The notes under the pieces were generated by a model. That model was not told the origin of the DNA. It saw only the letters and a list, made by a program, of their open reading frames with translations, and searched no databases. A stretch of DNA of 64,000 nucleotides from Paraburkholderia aspalathi (GTDB taxonomy: Bacteria > Pseudomonadota > Gammaproteobacteria > Burkholderiales > Burkholderiaceae), in contig NZ_FPBH01000028.1 of assembly GCF_900116445.1 (NCBI RefSeq), positions 1 to 64,000 of the forward strand, given 5' to 3'. Position 1 is the first letter of the stretch. Each line of letters begins with the position of its first letter. Of this stretch, positions 20,541-29,188 are shown one piece after another. A program made the translations under genes and the position numbers.

Positions 20541-21910
20541 AGACGACCTTCCGCTCGATCCACGCTGTTGCGCATGCCATGATGAAGCGCCGTCGTACTG
20601 CTGTATTCAGCTTGCTGATTGCCGGCTTGATCGTCGCCGGCGGCGCCGCGCTTTTCAGCGCACCGCGAGCGCTGTTGATCGCTGAAGCGAGCGCGGCTGA
20701 AGCCGTGCCTGCCGCCACAACCGCAACTACCACTGGCGACAAAGCCGACACCCGTCCCGATATCGTCAAACGCGGCGAGTATCTGGCGCGCGCCGGCGAC
20801 TGCGTCGCCTGCCATACCGCTCCGCGCGGCAAGCTTTTCGCCGGCGGGCTCGCCATGGATACGCCGTTCGGTACGCTGTATTCGCCGAACATCACACCGG
20901 ACGCGCAGTACGGCATCGGCACATGGAGCGAGGACGCGTTCTTCAAGATGATGCGCACCGGCCGCACGCCGGACGGCACCCTGCTCTACCCTGCGATGCC
21001 GATCGCCCAGTACACCAAGGTCACACGTGAAGACTCGAACGCGATCTTCGCGTACCTGAAATCCGTGGCGCCAGTACGCGAGCCGAATCACAAGCACACG
21101 CTGCGCTTCCCGTTCAACCAGCGCAAGCTGCTATATGGCTGGCGCACGTTGTATTTCCGTGAAGGCGAATTCCAGCCGGACCCGACCAAATCGGTCGAAT
21201 GGAATCGCGGCGCGTATCTCGTCGATGGGCTCGGGCACTGCACGATGTGCCACACCAAGATCAACATGCTCGGCGGCTCGTCGCAAAGCGAGCAGTTCGC
21301 GGGCGGTCTGATTCCGGTGCAGAACTGGTACGCGCCCTCGCTCACATCCGACAAAGACGGCGGTCTCGGCGACTGGAGCATCAAGGACATCGTCGATCTG
21401 CTGCAAGCGGGCATTTCCGATCGCGGCGCTGTGTACGGACCGATGGCCGAAGTCACCTATCACAGCCTTCAGTACATGACGGAAGATGACGTCAAGGCGA
21501 TGGCCGTCTATCTCAAGACGTTACCGGACAATCGCGGCCGCAAGTCGGGGCCGTCCGCACCGACCAATACCAACGTGTTCGCGCTCGGCGAAAAGATCTA
21601 CGCCGACAAATGCGCCCTGTGTCACGGCGCGAACGGCGAGGGTCAGTTGCAGCACTATCCACCGCTCGCACGTAACCAGTCGATCGAAATGGACTCCGCG
21701 GTGAACCCGATCCGCATCGTGCTCAACGGCGGTTTTCCGCCCGGCACGGCGCGCAATCCCGAGCCGTACGGCATGCCTCCGTTCGGTCAGGAGTTGAACG
21801 ACACCGATGCTGCCGCCGTCGTCACGTATATCCGCACTGCGTGGGGCAACCACGGCCAGCCGGTGACGTCGCGCGAGGTCAACGAATTGCGCAAAGCACC
21901 GCTGCACTGA
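20537..21910 (+). CDS. Triheme cytochrome c (dehydrogenase-subunit type)
   Basis: 457 residues with an N-terminal membrane anchor (about 18-45) and three CxxCH sites: CVACH, CTMCH and CALCH. The order and spacing are those of the cytochrome subunits of membrane alcohol, aldehyde or gluconate dehydrogenases, but no dehydrogenase is next to it. Here it may funnel electrons to the oxidase encoded downstream (inference). The ATG at 20537 overlaps the previous stop and follows GGGAG. 30 bp separate it from the small membrane gene. Confidence 0.85.
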   Translation: MKTTFRSIHAVAHAMMKRRRTAVFSLLIAGLIVAGGAALFSAPRALLIAEASAAEAVPAATTATTTGDKADTRPDIVKRGEYLARAGDCVACHTAPRGKLFAGGLAMDTPFGTLYSPNITPDAQYGIGTWSEDAFFKMMRTGRTPDGTLLYPAMPIAQYTKVTREDSNAIFAYLKSVAPVREPNHKHTLRFPFNQRKLLYGWRTLYFREGEFQPDPTKSVEWNRGAYLVDGLGHCTMCHTKINMLGGSSQSEQFAGGLIPVQNWYAPSLTSDKDGGLGDWSIKDIVDLLQAGISDRGAVYGPMAEVTYHSLQYMTEDDVKAMAVYLKTLPDNRGRKSGPSAPTNTNVFALGEKIYADKCALCHGANGEGQLQHYPPLARNQSIEMDSAVNPIRIVLNGGFPPGTARNPEPYGMPPFGQELNDTDAAAVVTYIRTAWGNHGQPVTSREVNELRKAPLH

Positions 21911-21940
21911 ACCTGAACTGCTGCACCGGAGAATCTCCAG

Positions 21941-22117
21941 ATGGAAGCGAACGATACCCGCAGCGCGGCCCCACCTACGGATGAAGAAGTGGAACGTGTC
22001 GTCGCGGCCGGCCCGCATGGCGCGATCGCCGTGGCCGGCGTCGCCACGCTGATCGTCATGGCGATCTGGTTCGGCTTCTACTTTCTTGTCTTCCTGCCGC
22101 GCGGCGTCATCCACTGA
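21941..22117 (+). CDS. Small oxidase subunit (CoxIIA-like), single membrane helix
   Basis: A 58-residue protein between the triheme cytochrome and oxidase subunit II. It has an acidic N-terminus (TDEEVERVV), then HGAIAVAGVATLIVMAIWFG (about 25-45) as one transmembrane helix, ending PRGVIH. Subunit IIA of ba3-type oxidases is a similarly short single-helix protein that replaces the missing first helix of subunit II. GGAGAATCTCC precedes the ATG. Only 2 bp separate its stop from coxB. Identity as IIA rests on size, position and topology. Confidence 0.7.
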   Translation: MEANDTRSAAPPTDEEVERVVAAGPHGAIAVAGVATLIVMAIWFGFYFLVFLPRGVIH

Positions 22118-22119
22118 CT

Positions 22120-22692
22120 ATGTCGACTGATTCCAATCACCAACCGGGCAGCGGCCACGAAGTCGCCTTACGCGCCGAGCGCCGCTGGGCGATTTTCGCC
22201 ACGGCGCTGATCGTGCTGATGCTCGTCGTCATTATCTACTCGGGGCTGCGTTGGGCGATGATGCCGCCGTCGCGGGTCGAGACGATCGATCCCTCGCGCC
22301 TGCAACTGTCGGGCGAATTCGTCGAAGACAACCTTGGCAGCGCAGTCGAGCCGGATGGTTCGGTGGTCGTGCGCTTCGTCGCGCAGCAGTATTCGTTCAC
22401 ACCGCAATGTCTGCTGGTGCCTGCCGATACGCCGATCACAATCCGCACCACCAGCGCCGATGTCGTGCACGGCTTGCTCGTGACCGACACCAACATCAAC
22501 ACGATGGTCGTGCCCGGCTATGTCGCCACGCTGAACACGCGCTTCGACAAACCCGCCGATCACACCATGCCGTGTCATGAGTTCTGCGGCTTCGGCCATC
22601 AGACCATGTGGGCGCACGTCAAGGTCATCGACAAAGCCACGTTCTTCGAGCAGGCCCGACAATCACGGAGGCTCAGCTGTGTTTCACGCTAA
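22120..22692 (+). CDS. Cytochrome c oxidase subunit II (ba3 type)
   Basis: 190 residues with one N-terminal transmembrane helix (about 24-45) and a cupredoxin domain. The CuA ligands are all visible: H117, then C152, E154, C156, H160 and M163 in PCHEFCGFGHQTMW. CuA accepts electrons from c-type cytochromes in the periplasm. A single anchor helix instead of two is typical of B-type oxidases with a separate IIA. It overlaps the start of subunit I by 14 bp. Confidence 0.9.
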   Translation: MSTDSNHQPGSGHEVALRAERRWAIFATALIVLMLVVIIYSGLRWAMMPPSRVETIDPSRLQLSGEFVEDNLGSAVEPDGSVVVRFVAQQYSFTPQCLLVPADTPITIRTTSADVVHGLLVTDTNINTMVVPGYVATLNTRFDKPADHTMPCHEFCGFGHQTMWAHVKVIDKATFFEQARQSRRLSCVSR

Positions 22693-24304
22693 GCGACTCG
22701 TTCTCGCGCATTTCTGGCTGGCCTTCATCGCGTTTCTGATCGCGCTGCTGCTCGGCGCGTGGCAGATGCTGGTACGCAGCCCGCTGCTGCCGTGGGTCGG
22801 CGACCCCGAGCTCTACTATCGATCGGTGACCGCGCATGGCTCGGTGATGGCTTACGTGCTGCCCACGTTGGTGTCGATGGGCTTCGGCTACGCAATCGTC
22901 GAACTCGCGCTCGCGCAGCGGCTCGTCGGTCTGAAATGGGCGTGGGCCGCATTCATCATGCTGGCAGTTGGCGCGGTGATGGCGATGGTGCCTGTCGCGC
23001 TAGGCAAGGCATCAGTGCTCTACACCTTCTATCCGCCGATGATCGGCAGTCCGTTCTACTACCTCGGTGTGGTGCTGGTGGTGGTCGGTTCGTGGATCTG
23101 GGTCGCGCTGATGCACGTGAATCTGCGCATCTGGAAGCGTGCTAATCCCGGCAAGCCGATACCGCTCGCGATGTTCGCCAACGTCGCAGGCGCGTATCTG
23201 TGGGCCTGGACCGCAATCGGCGCGGCGCTCGAAATCCTGTTCCAGATCTTGCCCGTCGCTTTCGGTCTCACCAACACGATCGATGCCGGCCTCTCGCGCA
23301 TCCTGTTCTCGTGGACGCTGCACGCGATCGTCTACTTCTGGCTGATCCCAGCTTACATCGCGTACTACACGCTGGTGCCGCGTGCGATCGGCGGACGGCT
23401 CTATAGCGATTCGATGGCGCGCGTGTCGTTCATTCTGTTCCTCGTGTTCGCGATGCCGATTGGCATTCACCACCTGTTCGCCGATCCACAGGTAGGCTCG
23501 GGCTTCAAGTTCCTGCATGCGGTGTTCACCGGCATGGTGTCGGTGCCGACGTTGCTGACGGTGTTCACCATCTGCGCATCGGTGGAAATCGCCGGACGAT
23601 TGCGCGGCGGCAAGGGCGCGTTCGGCTGGCTGACCGCGTTGCCGTGGCAGAACCCGATGATGCTGGTGATCGCGTTTTCGTTCGTGATGCTGGGTCTTGG
23701 CGGTGCGGGTGGTTTGATCAACATGAGCTACCAGTTGAACTCGACGGTGCATAACACGCAGTGGGTGACCGGGCACTTTCATCTGATTTTCGGCGGGGCG
23801 ATCGTCATCATGTACTTCGCGATCGCGTACGAACTGTGGCCGCAACTGACCGGCCGCGCGATTGCGTCGGTGAAGCTCGTGCGTATGCAACTGTGGCTGT
23901 GGTTCATCGGCATGATGGTGGTGACGCTGCCGTGGCATTACGTCGGCTTGCTCGGTGCGCCGCGTCGCATGGCGTATTACGACTACAACATGCCAGGGAT
24001 GGAATCGCAGGCGTTCTGGGTAGGGATGTCGGCGGTGGGCGGACTGATCCTGGTGGTGTCCGGCGTGCTGTTCATCTACATCCTCGCGAAGTCGCAATTC
24101 GGACCGGAGGTACAGCAACAGAGTTTCCGCTTCGCGAGCGCGGTTCAGCCGGTCGAGCACGTGCCCGCCGCGCTCAATAGTTTCGGCTTGTGGGTGGCGT
24201 TGATGATCGGGCTGACGGTCGTCAACTACAGTGTGCCGATCGTTCAGTTGCTCAAATTGCCGCAGACGTCGGTGCCGGCAGTTGTCGTTGGAGCGCAGCG
24301 ATGA
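22679..24304 (+). CDS. Cytochrome c oxidase subunit I, B-type (ba3) haem-copper oxidase
   Basis: 541 residues, GTG start with GGAGG 7 nt upstream. It is a polytopic membrane protein with the low-spin haem ligand H53 (RSVTAHGSVMAY). CuB ligands are in HAIVYFWLIP (the His-Tyr pair) and IHHLFADP. The haem-bearing TGHFHL follows. The A-type H-E-V-Y motif is replaced, and the pattern fits B-type (ba3) enzymes with only the K-channel. It reduces O2 to water and pumps protons. It overlaps coxB at the 5' end and the next cytochrome by ATGA at the 3' end. Confidence 0.9.
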   Translation: MFHAKRLVLAHFWLAFIAFLIALLLGAWQMLVRSPLLPWVGDPELYYRSVTAHGSVMAYVLPTLVSMGFGYAIVELALAQRLVGLKWAWAAFIMLAVGAVMAMVPVALGKASVLYTFYPPMIGSPFYYLGVVLVVVGSWIWVALMHVNLRIWKRANPGKPIPLAMFANVAGAYLWAWTAIGAALEILFQILPVAFGLTNTIDAGLSRILFSWTLHAIVYFWLIPAYIAYYTLVPRAIGGRLYSDSMARVSFILFLVFAMPIGIHHLFADPQVGSGFKFLHAVFTGMVSVPTLLTVFTICASVEIAGRLRGGKGAFGWLTALPWQNPMMLVIAFSFVMLGLGGAGGLINMSYQLNSTVHNTQWVTGHFHLIFGGAIVIMYFAIAYELWPQLTGRAIASVKLVRMQLWLWFIGMMVVTLPWHYVGLLGAPRRMAYYDYNMPGMESQAFWVGMSAVGGLILVVSGVLFIYILAKSQFGPEVQQQSFRFASAVQPVEHVPAALNSFGLWVALMIGLTVVNYSVPIVQLLKLPQTSVPAVVVGAQR

Positions 24305-25110
24305 GTCAGGAACGCGTCTTCAGCTTGCGCAATCCGTGGTTCACGGTGAGCCTGGGCGGCACGATTGCGATTGCCGTGGTCGCGATACTGATCGGCTTCG
24401 TCTGGTTGCCATCGGCGAATAGCGGATTCAGCGAGCGCGGCTTATGGGCGACGATTTGCAGCGCCGCGGGTGCGCCGTCGAGCTGGTACGGTGGCGCCAA
24501 TATTGCCGGCCCGGCGCCGAGCGAGGTGGTGGTCTTGCCGCCATTGCGATGGGTGCGCGCAGATGCGAATTCGATTGGCCGCGGCGCGACGATTGCGACG
24601 CAGAATTGCTCGATGTGTCATGGCGTGCTGGGCACCGTGCAGGTGACGGCGCCTGCATTGGCCGGACAGTATGCTGACGTGGTCTACAAAGAGTTGCGCG
24701 ACTATCAGAACGGTGTGCGGCAAAACGCGGTGATGCAGCCGATTATCGCGGCTCGCAGCGATCAGGATCTGCATGACCTGGCGGCTTACTATGCTTCGCT
24801 GTCTCGCGCGCCGGCGGCCGAGGTTTTGCCTACAGGCGTTGGGCCGGATGCGAATGCTGTGAAGCTTGCGATGCAGGGTGATCCGCAGCGGAATATTGCG
24901 CCTTGTGCGGCCTGCCATGGACAACTGGATCGTAAGGGGGCGGCGCCCTGGCTTGGGGGACAGTCGTCCATTTATCTCGCTGCGCAAATGCGGGCGTTTG
25001 CTGCCGGTGCCCGGCATAACGATATCAATGAGCAGATGCGGAATGTGGCCCGGCAGATGACTTCGGCGGAGATTGATAGCGTCGCTAAGTATTACGCGGC
25101 TATGCAGTAA
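24301..25110 (+). CDS. Membrane-anchored diheme cytochrome c
   Basis: 269 residues: one N-terminal transmembrane helix (about 15-37), a linker, and two cytochrome c domains with CSMCH and CAACH. The ATG overlaps the subunit I stop (ATGA), indicating translational coupling. It is probably the direct electron donor to the CuA site. It is the last gene of the six-gene oxidase operon, followed by a terminator at 25166. Confidence 0.86.
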   Translation: MSQERVFSLRNPWFTVSLGGTIAIAVVAILIGFVWLPSANSGFSERGLWATICSAAGAPSSWYGGANIAGPAPSEVVVLPPLRWVRADANSIGRGATIATQNCSMCHGVLGTVQVTAPALAGQYADVVYKELRDYQNGVRQNAVMQPIIAARSDQDLHDLAAYYASLSRAPAAEVLPTGVGPDANAVKLAMQGDPQRNIAPCAACHGQLDRKGAAPWLGGQSSIYLAAQMRAFAAGARHNDINEQMRNVARQMTSAEIDSVAKYYAAMQ

Positions 25111-25165
25111 TCGTTCGAGTTTGGTTTAGCCTTCGCGGCGCTCAACCGCGAATGACGTGTCAGAA

Positions 25166-25192
25166 GGCCCGCACTCAGCGGGCCATTTTCTT
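25166..25192 (+). terminator. Intrinsic terminator of the oxidase operon
   Basis: GGCCCGC-ACTCA-GCGGGCC, a perfect 7-bp stem, is followed by ATTTTCTT, 56 bp after the last cytochrome stop. Confidence 0.75.
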
Positions 25193-25258
25193 GCCCAATG
25201 TCTTACGCGCAGCTCGGGGCCTTTTCCGTTGCTTCTGCGTGGTGGCCGCTAGTGCCGG

Positions 25259-25729
25259 TTAATGTGCAGCGCCAGAGACCTGTGCGCCCGCTTCTGCTCG
25301 CGACGCGACCTTTGTGCGCACCGGCTTGGGCCGCGCGGCATCTGCGGGTTTCGCGCTCAGCCTGTCATCTGATTTCTTCCGCACCGCCTCGGACAGAAGA
25401 CTCGCGGCACGTTTGGCGGTGATGCGGCTATGAGGCACGTCCTTCGCATCAAGCGCGATCACCTGGTACAGTTCACGGTCGCATTCAATCTCGCGCTCGT
25501 ACCCCTCGCCAGTTTCGACAAGCAGTTCCAGCAACGCCTGTTGGCTTTGCCGTTCCTCTCTTGTCATGCAGGGAGTCCTGCGTATTGAGGCCGCAAGCGT
25601 AACCAGTCGCTTAAGCTGATCCAACTGCCGGTTGCATAAATCGAAAGCTGAGAGCGCGAGTTTCTCGTACTGGAGCGCATCAACGGGCGCACGTGAGGGT
25701 GCTTGAGGGGTCTTGGTAGATTTGCTCAT
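25259..25729 (-). CDS. Hypothetical protein, mostly helical, basic C-terminus
   Basis: I do not recognise the family. 156 residues with no signal peptide or membrane segment. The N-terminal 12 residues are Lys/Ser/Thr/Pro rich. The middle (about 20-110) is amphipathic helix-like with many Leu, Arg and Glu (LDQLKRLVTLAASIRR). The last 40 residues are Ala/Lys/Arg/Pro rich, as in nucleic-acid-binding tails. The start at 25729 has only a weak GGAAATCG site. It is preceded by a long leader with three stable hairpins (25889-25961). Convergent with the oxidase operon. Confidence 0.6.
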   Translation of the reverse strand: MSKSTKTPQAPSRAPVDALQYEKLALSAFDLCNRQLDQLKRLVTLAASIRRTPCMTREERQSQQALLELLVETGEGYEREIECDRELYQVIALDAKDVPHSRITAKRAASLLSEAVRKKSDDRLSAKPADAARPKPVRTKVASRAEAGAQVSGAAH

Positions 25730-25888
25730 GGTGCGATTTCCGGTTCGTTCCTGAATCGCCCGACACTCGCTGAAAGATGGGGTGAGCGGGCACGTGGCAA
25801 GGTTGACAGACCGGGCGAAATACGAAACCGGCGAGCCTCTCGGCTCCCTCACCACGACCCGCCCATTGAACGCGGCGCGCGTAGGTGA

Positions 25889-25961
25889 GCACTACCCACT
25901 TTCGCGGGCAGTGCCGTACTTCGCTGCGGGCTGTCAAACCCGCGCCGTTTTGTCTAACGGC
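25889..25961 (-). promoter_or_regulatory. Structured leader with three tandem hairpins
   Basis: Upstream of the hypothetical gene, the minus strand folds in order into GCCGTT/AACGGC (25961-25944), GCGGG/CCCGC (25943-25926) and GCACTGCCC/GGGTAGTGC with one G-U pair and a GCGAAAGT loop (25914-25889). Three stems nearly back to back suggest a cis-regulatory RNA or a separate small RNA. No known riboswitch motif was recognised. Confidence 0.4.
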
Positions 25962-26126
25962 AGGAACAATCTAACGCACCTATTTTTTAAGACGATCAAC
26001 CAAACAGGCTAAACGCGCGAATTATAACTAATCTTTACATTTGACCTGGCGCGTACCCTGTACTGATTTTCATCCGGCGCACGCAAGCGCTCGATCACCC
26101 TTCGGCACGCTGCGCGGTCTGCCGTA

Positions 26127-27767
26127 TCAAGCCGCTACAAACTCACCCGCGTTAACCTTCCGCTGCGTAGCCGCAGCCCCACCTCGCCGACCAGCAAGAG
26201 AAGAATCCCCGCTCCCCGTCTGAAACACAGCCACCGCCGAAGTCAACCTGCGAGCCTGATCCTCCAGCGAGCTAGCCGCCGCAGCAGCCTGCTCAACCAG
26301 CGCGGCATTCTGCTGCGTCACCTCATCCATCTGCGCAACAGCCAGGTTCACCTGATCGATCCCGGTGCTCTGCTCAAGCGCAGCCGCCGCGATCTCACCC
26401 ATGATCGAACTCACCCGCGAAATCGAATTGACGATCTCGGTCATCGTCGACCCTGAGCGCTCGACCAACTGCGACCCTGCCTGCACTCGCGCCGTCGAAG
26501 CATCGATCAACCCCTTGATCTCCTTCGCCGCCGCCGCGCTTCGCTGTGCCAACGACCGCACTTCGCTCGCCACCACCGCAAACCCACGTCCTTGTTCGCC
26601 CGCGCGCGCCGCCTCGACCGCCGCGTTCAACGCGAGAATATTGGTCTGGAAAGCAATGCCTTCGATCACGCCGACAATGTCGGCAATCCGCCGCGAGTCG
26701 TCGACGATGCCATGCATCGTGCCCACCACCTGCTCCGTCAGATCGCCACCTTGCGCAGCCAGGCTCGACGCACCCTGCGCCAGCGAGCTCGCCTGCTTCG
26801 CGTTGTCCGCGGTCTGTTTGACCGTCGAGGTCAGCTCTTCGATGCTCGCCGCCGTTTCTTCGAGCGATGCGGCCTGCTCTTCGGTACGCTGCGACAGGTC
26901 GGTATTGCCCGCGGCAATCTCGCTCACGCCCGTATCGATCGATTCCGTGCCGTGACGCACGGCATTCACCGTCTCGATCAGCGACTCCTGCATCTTGCGC
27001 AACGCCGCGGCGAGACGGCCCATTTCGTTATTGCTCGTCACGTCGATCTGGCTGGTCAGATCGCCATTGGCAATCCGCTGGAACTGCGCGATGGTCGCAT
27101 CGACCGGGCTAACAATCGCCCGCACCATCACCGCCCGCCCAATCAAGGCACCCAGCAGCGACAGCCCCATGCCGACCGCCACCGCAATGCAAATTGCGTA
27201 GAACAGGTCCTGTGCGTCCTGATAACGCTGCGCACCGTGATCGATTTGCAATTGCTCGAGCGTGAGCATCGCCTTCTCGAACGCGCTATAGAGCGACGGC
27301 AGCTTGTGCGCCTGCAATTGTTCGAATGCGTTTTTGTCACCTGCCTTGAGCGCGGCCAGCGCCGGCTCGACACCGTCGTGCAGGAAGGTATCGCGCTTAT
27401 CCTGCATGTCCTTGATCAGGCGCTGTTCGTCGGCATCCGTGCTCGCGCGGCTCACATAATGGGCAAGGCGATCATTCGATGCTTTCTGATACTGATCAAA
27501 GCGCTTGAGCACAGCGTTCGCGCCGTCCTGATCGTTCAGGTCGACCAACGACGCGTAAGTCGCCAGCGCCAGACGCAGGCGTAGCAACTGTCCAGCGCTA
27601 CCTTCGAGGTCGGCGACTGCGGGCGTGTCTACGGTGTACATCTGCTGCAGCGACGCGTTGCTCGAACGCAACGACAGCAGTCCGGCGGCGGCGCCGAACA
27701 GCAGCACCAGGCCGAAGAACACGATCATCAGGGTAAGGCAGGTTCGAATCGACAAATTTTTCAACAT
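26127..27767 (-). CDS. Methyl-accepting chemotaxis protein
   Basis: 546 residues: N-terminal membrane helix (about 8-28), periplasmic four-helix-bundle sensor (about 30-185), second membrane helix (about 190-210), and HAMP (about 212-265). The cytoplasmic signalling domain has the invariant hairpin tip EGIAFQTNILALNAAVEAARAG (split: EGIAFQTNILALNAAVEA, ARAGEQGRGFAVVA) and flanking methylation helices (EEQAASLEETAASIEELT). There is no CheR pentapeptide at the C-terminus. GGAG 9 nt upstream supports the ATG at 27767 over the one at 27782. The ligand is unknown. Confidence 0.92.
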   Translation of the reverse strand: MLKNLSIRTCLTLMIVFFGLVLLFGAAAGLLSLRSSNASLQQMYTVDTPAVADLEGSAGQLLRLRLALATYASLVDLNDQDGANAVLKRFDQYQKASNDRLAHYVSRASTDADEQRLIKDMQDKRDTFLHDGVEPALAALKAGDKNAFEQLQAHKLPSLYSAFEKAMLTLEQLQIDHGAQRYQDAQDLFYAICIAVAVGMGLSLLGALIGRAVMVRAIVSPVDATIAQFQRIANGDLTSQIDVTSNNEMGRLAAALRKMQESLIETVNAVRHGTESIDTGVSEIAAGNTDLSQRTEEQAASLEETAASIEELTSTVKQTADNAKQASSLAQGASSLAAQGGDLTEQVVGTMHGIVDDSRRIADIVGVIEGIAFQTNILALNAAVEAARAGEQGRGFAVVASEVRSLAQRSAAAAKEIKGLIDASTARVQAGSQLVERSGSTMTEIVNSISRVSSIMGEIAAAALEQSTGIDQVNLAVAQMDEVTQQNAALVEQAAAAASSLEDQARRLTSAVAVFQTGSGDSSLAGRRGGAAATQRKVNAGEFVAA

Positions 27768-28072
27768 CGGGCTCGTCTCCATTGGGCTGCCTGACCGAAT
27801 GTTCAGAAAACTCCCCTCGGCCACGCGTGCTGCGCCCAAGCCCATACGGCAAGGTCCGCAACCTTTGATCAAAATTTAAGCGAATGCCACATAGATGGTC
27901 TACGGCGGGATTACAAAAAACTTTATGGTTGATGGCGCATACAGTTGCGATACATCAACATACGAGCGGAAGTCGGCCGCTGTTTGGGCAGGGGCATTTG
28001 CGGGACTACCCGGGTGGCCGGCAGGCGGTGGTTGGTAGAAAGTGACGAGGCACGCGTCTCCGGAGCATTTCT
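27768..28072. other. 305-bp intergenic region, no gene seen
   Basis: Spacer between the divergent chemoreceptor and DUF4239 genes. I looked for a flagellar sigma-28 promoter for the chemoreceptor. A TCAAAGGT...GCCGTATG pair exists on the minus strand, but its spacing and -10 are off, so no promoter is called. Confidence 0.4.
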
Positions 28073-28873
28073 ATGTCAGAAATAGGCTCGGCCCTGCTGG
28101 TTTTCGCTTTATTGCTTGTTGGAACCGGCCTAGGCGTCTGGGTGCGACCGTTGCTACCAGAAGAGCACAAGGCTCACGAAACCGTGCAACTCATCCAGCT
28201 GGTTATCGGCATGCTGGTGACGTTTGCCGCTTTGGTGCTCGGGTTGATGACGGCGTCCGCGAAATCCAGTTTCGATACCGAATCGAATGATTTGCGCACC
28301 TATGCGGCCGACCTGATCGAGTTCGACACCACCTTGCGGGAATACGGCAGCGATACCGATGAGGCCCGCAACCTGCTGCGGGTGTACACCGCAGCGGCGA
28401 TTGCATCGACATGGCCGGGCGAGACGGCTCCATCCGGTGACTATCCGAGGAACATCGGCACACAGGACAACTCGCAGAAGCTGGAGAACGTGAGGCTCGG
28501 CGACATGCTGACCGCGGTGGGAAGGCAGTTGCGGCAACTGCGAGCGCACGACCCGTTGCAACAGCGCGCGCTCAATGATGCCTTGACGCAATATCGGCGA
28601 ACGGTGGATGCCCGCTGGAAAATCATCGAGGAAGCGCACAGCTCGATTTCTATGCCTTTTTTGATGACGCTGACGTTCTGGTTGTGCGTGATTTTTCTTA
28701 GCTTCGGATTGATCGCGCCGCGCAATGCGTTGGCTTTGGTCACGATCTCGCTTGGGGCAGTTTCTATTGCTTCCGCCATCTATGTGATCGTCGATCTGGA
28801 TACGCCGTTTTCCGGGCCGATTGTCGTTTCCAGTTCGCCGATGAGAGATGCGTTGGAGCATCTCAGGCGTTGA
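28073..28873 (+). CDS. DUF4239 family membrane protein
   Basis: 266 residues: two transmembrane helices at the N-terminus (about 7-27 and 43-62), a soluble helical middle (65-190) and two more helices near the C-terminus (about 193-214 and 221-245). The motif VTFAALVLGLMTASAKSSFD after helix 2 and LIAPRNAL between the last helices are typical of DUF4239 proteins. Function unknown; proposed to be bestrophin-like in topology. GGAGCATTTCT precedes the ATG. Single gene. Confidence 0.8.
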   Translation: MSEIGSALLVFALLLVGTGLGVWVRPLLPEEHKAHETVQLIQLVIGMLVTFAALVLGLMTASAKSSFDTESNDLRTYAADLIEFDTTLREYGSDTDEARNLLRVYTAAAIASTWPGETAPSGDYPRNIGTQDNSQKLENVRLGDMLTAVGRQLRQLRAHDPLQQRALNDALTQYRRTVDARWKIIEEAHSSISMPFLMTLTFWLCVIFLSFGLIAPRNALALVTISLGAVSIASAIYVIVDLDTPFSGPIVVSSSPMRDALEHLRR

Positions 28874-29188
28874 GGGGTATTTGGCTTTGACGCCAGCCTT
28901 TCCTTCTCCCGCATGCCGGCGCTGTCCTGAATGACCCTAAATCACAATCCCTCCACGGCATCCGGTATCGCGCGACACCTTCCACGGTAAGGTGTCCGCC
29001 GTGCGGACACCCACCATCTAAGTCGTCGAACCGCATGCGCCCCGCGCACTGCAGGGCGATGCCTTTGAGGCATCGCGGCGGCCATCAATCGGCATTGGCG
29101 TAAATCGTACCGATTTCCGATAGTACGGACATCGCAGCGTCGTGCGCATCCGCCGCCGCGCAATATGCCAACAGCAAGGAGACGATTG
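28874..29188. other. 315-bp intergenic region upstream of the M14 deacylase operon
   Basis: No gene. It contains two overlapping hairpins at 28974-29012 (separate entry), then about 170 bp to the deacylase start, with AAGGAGACG as ribosome-binding site. Confidence 0.5.
28974..29012 (+). promoter_or_regulatory. Two mutually exclusive hairpins in the deacylase operon leader
   Basis: GACACCTT (28974-28981) pairs with AAGGTGTC (28990-28997). The overlapping GGTGTCCGC (28992-29000) pairs with GCGGACACC (29004-29012). Only one can form at a time. There is no T tract. This could be an RNA switch, or a compound DNA palindrome bound by a regulator. Confidence 0.35.

Noticed and set aside
27768..27900. 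Flagellar sigma-28 promoter for the chemoreceptor
   Set aside because: TCAAAGGT and GCCGTATG are present but with wrong spacing and poor -10 match.
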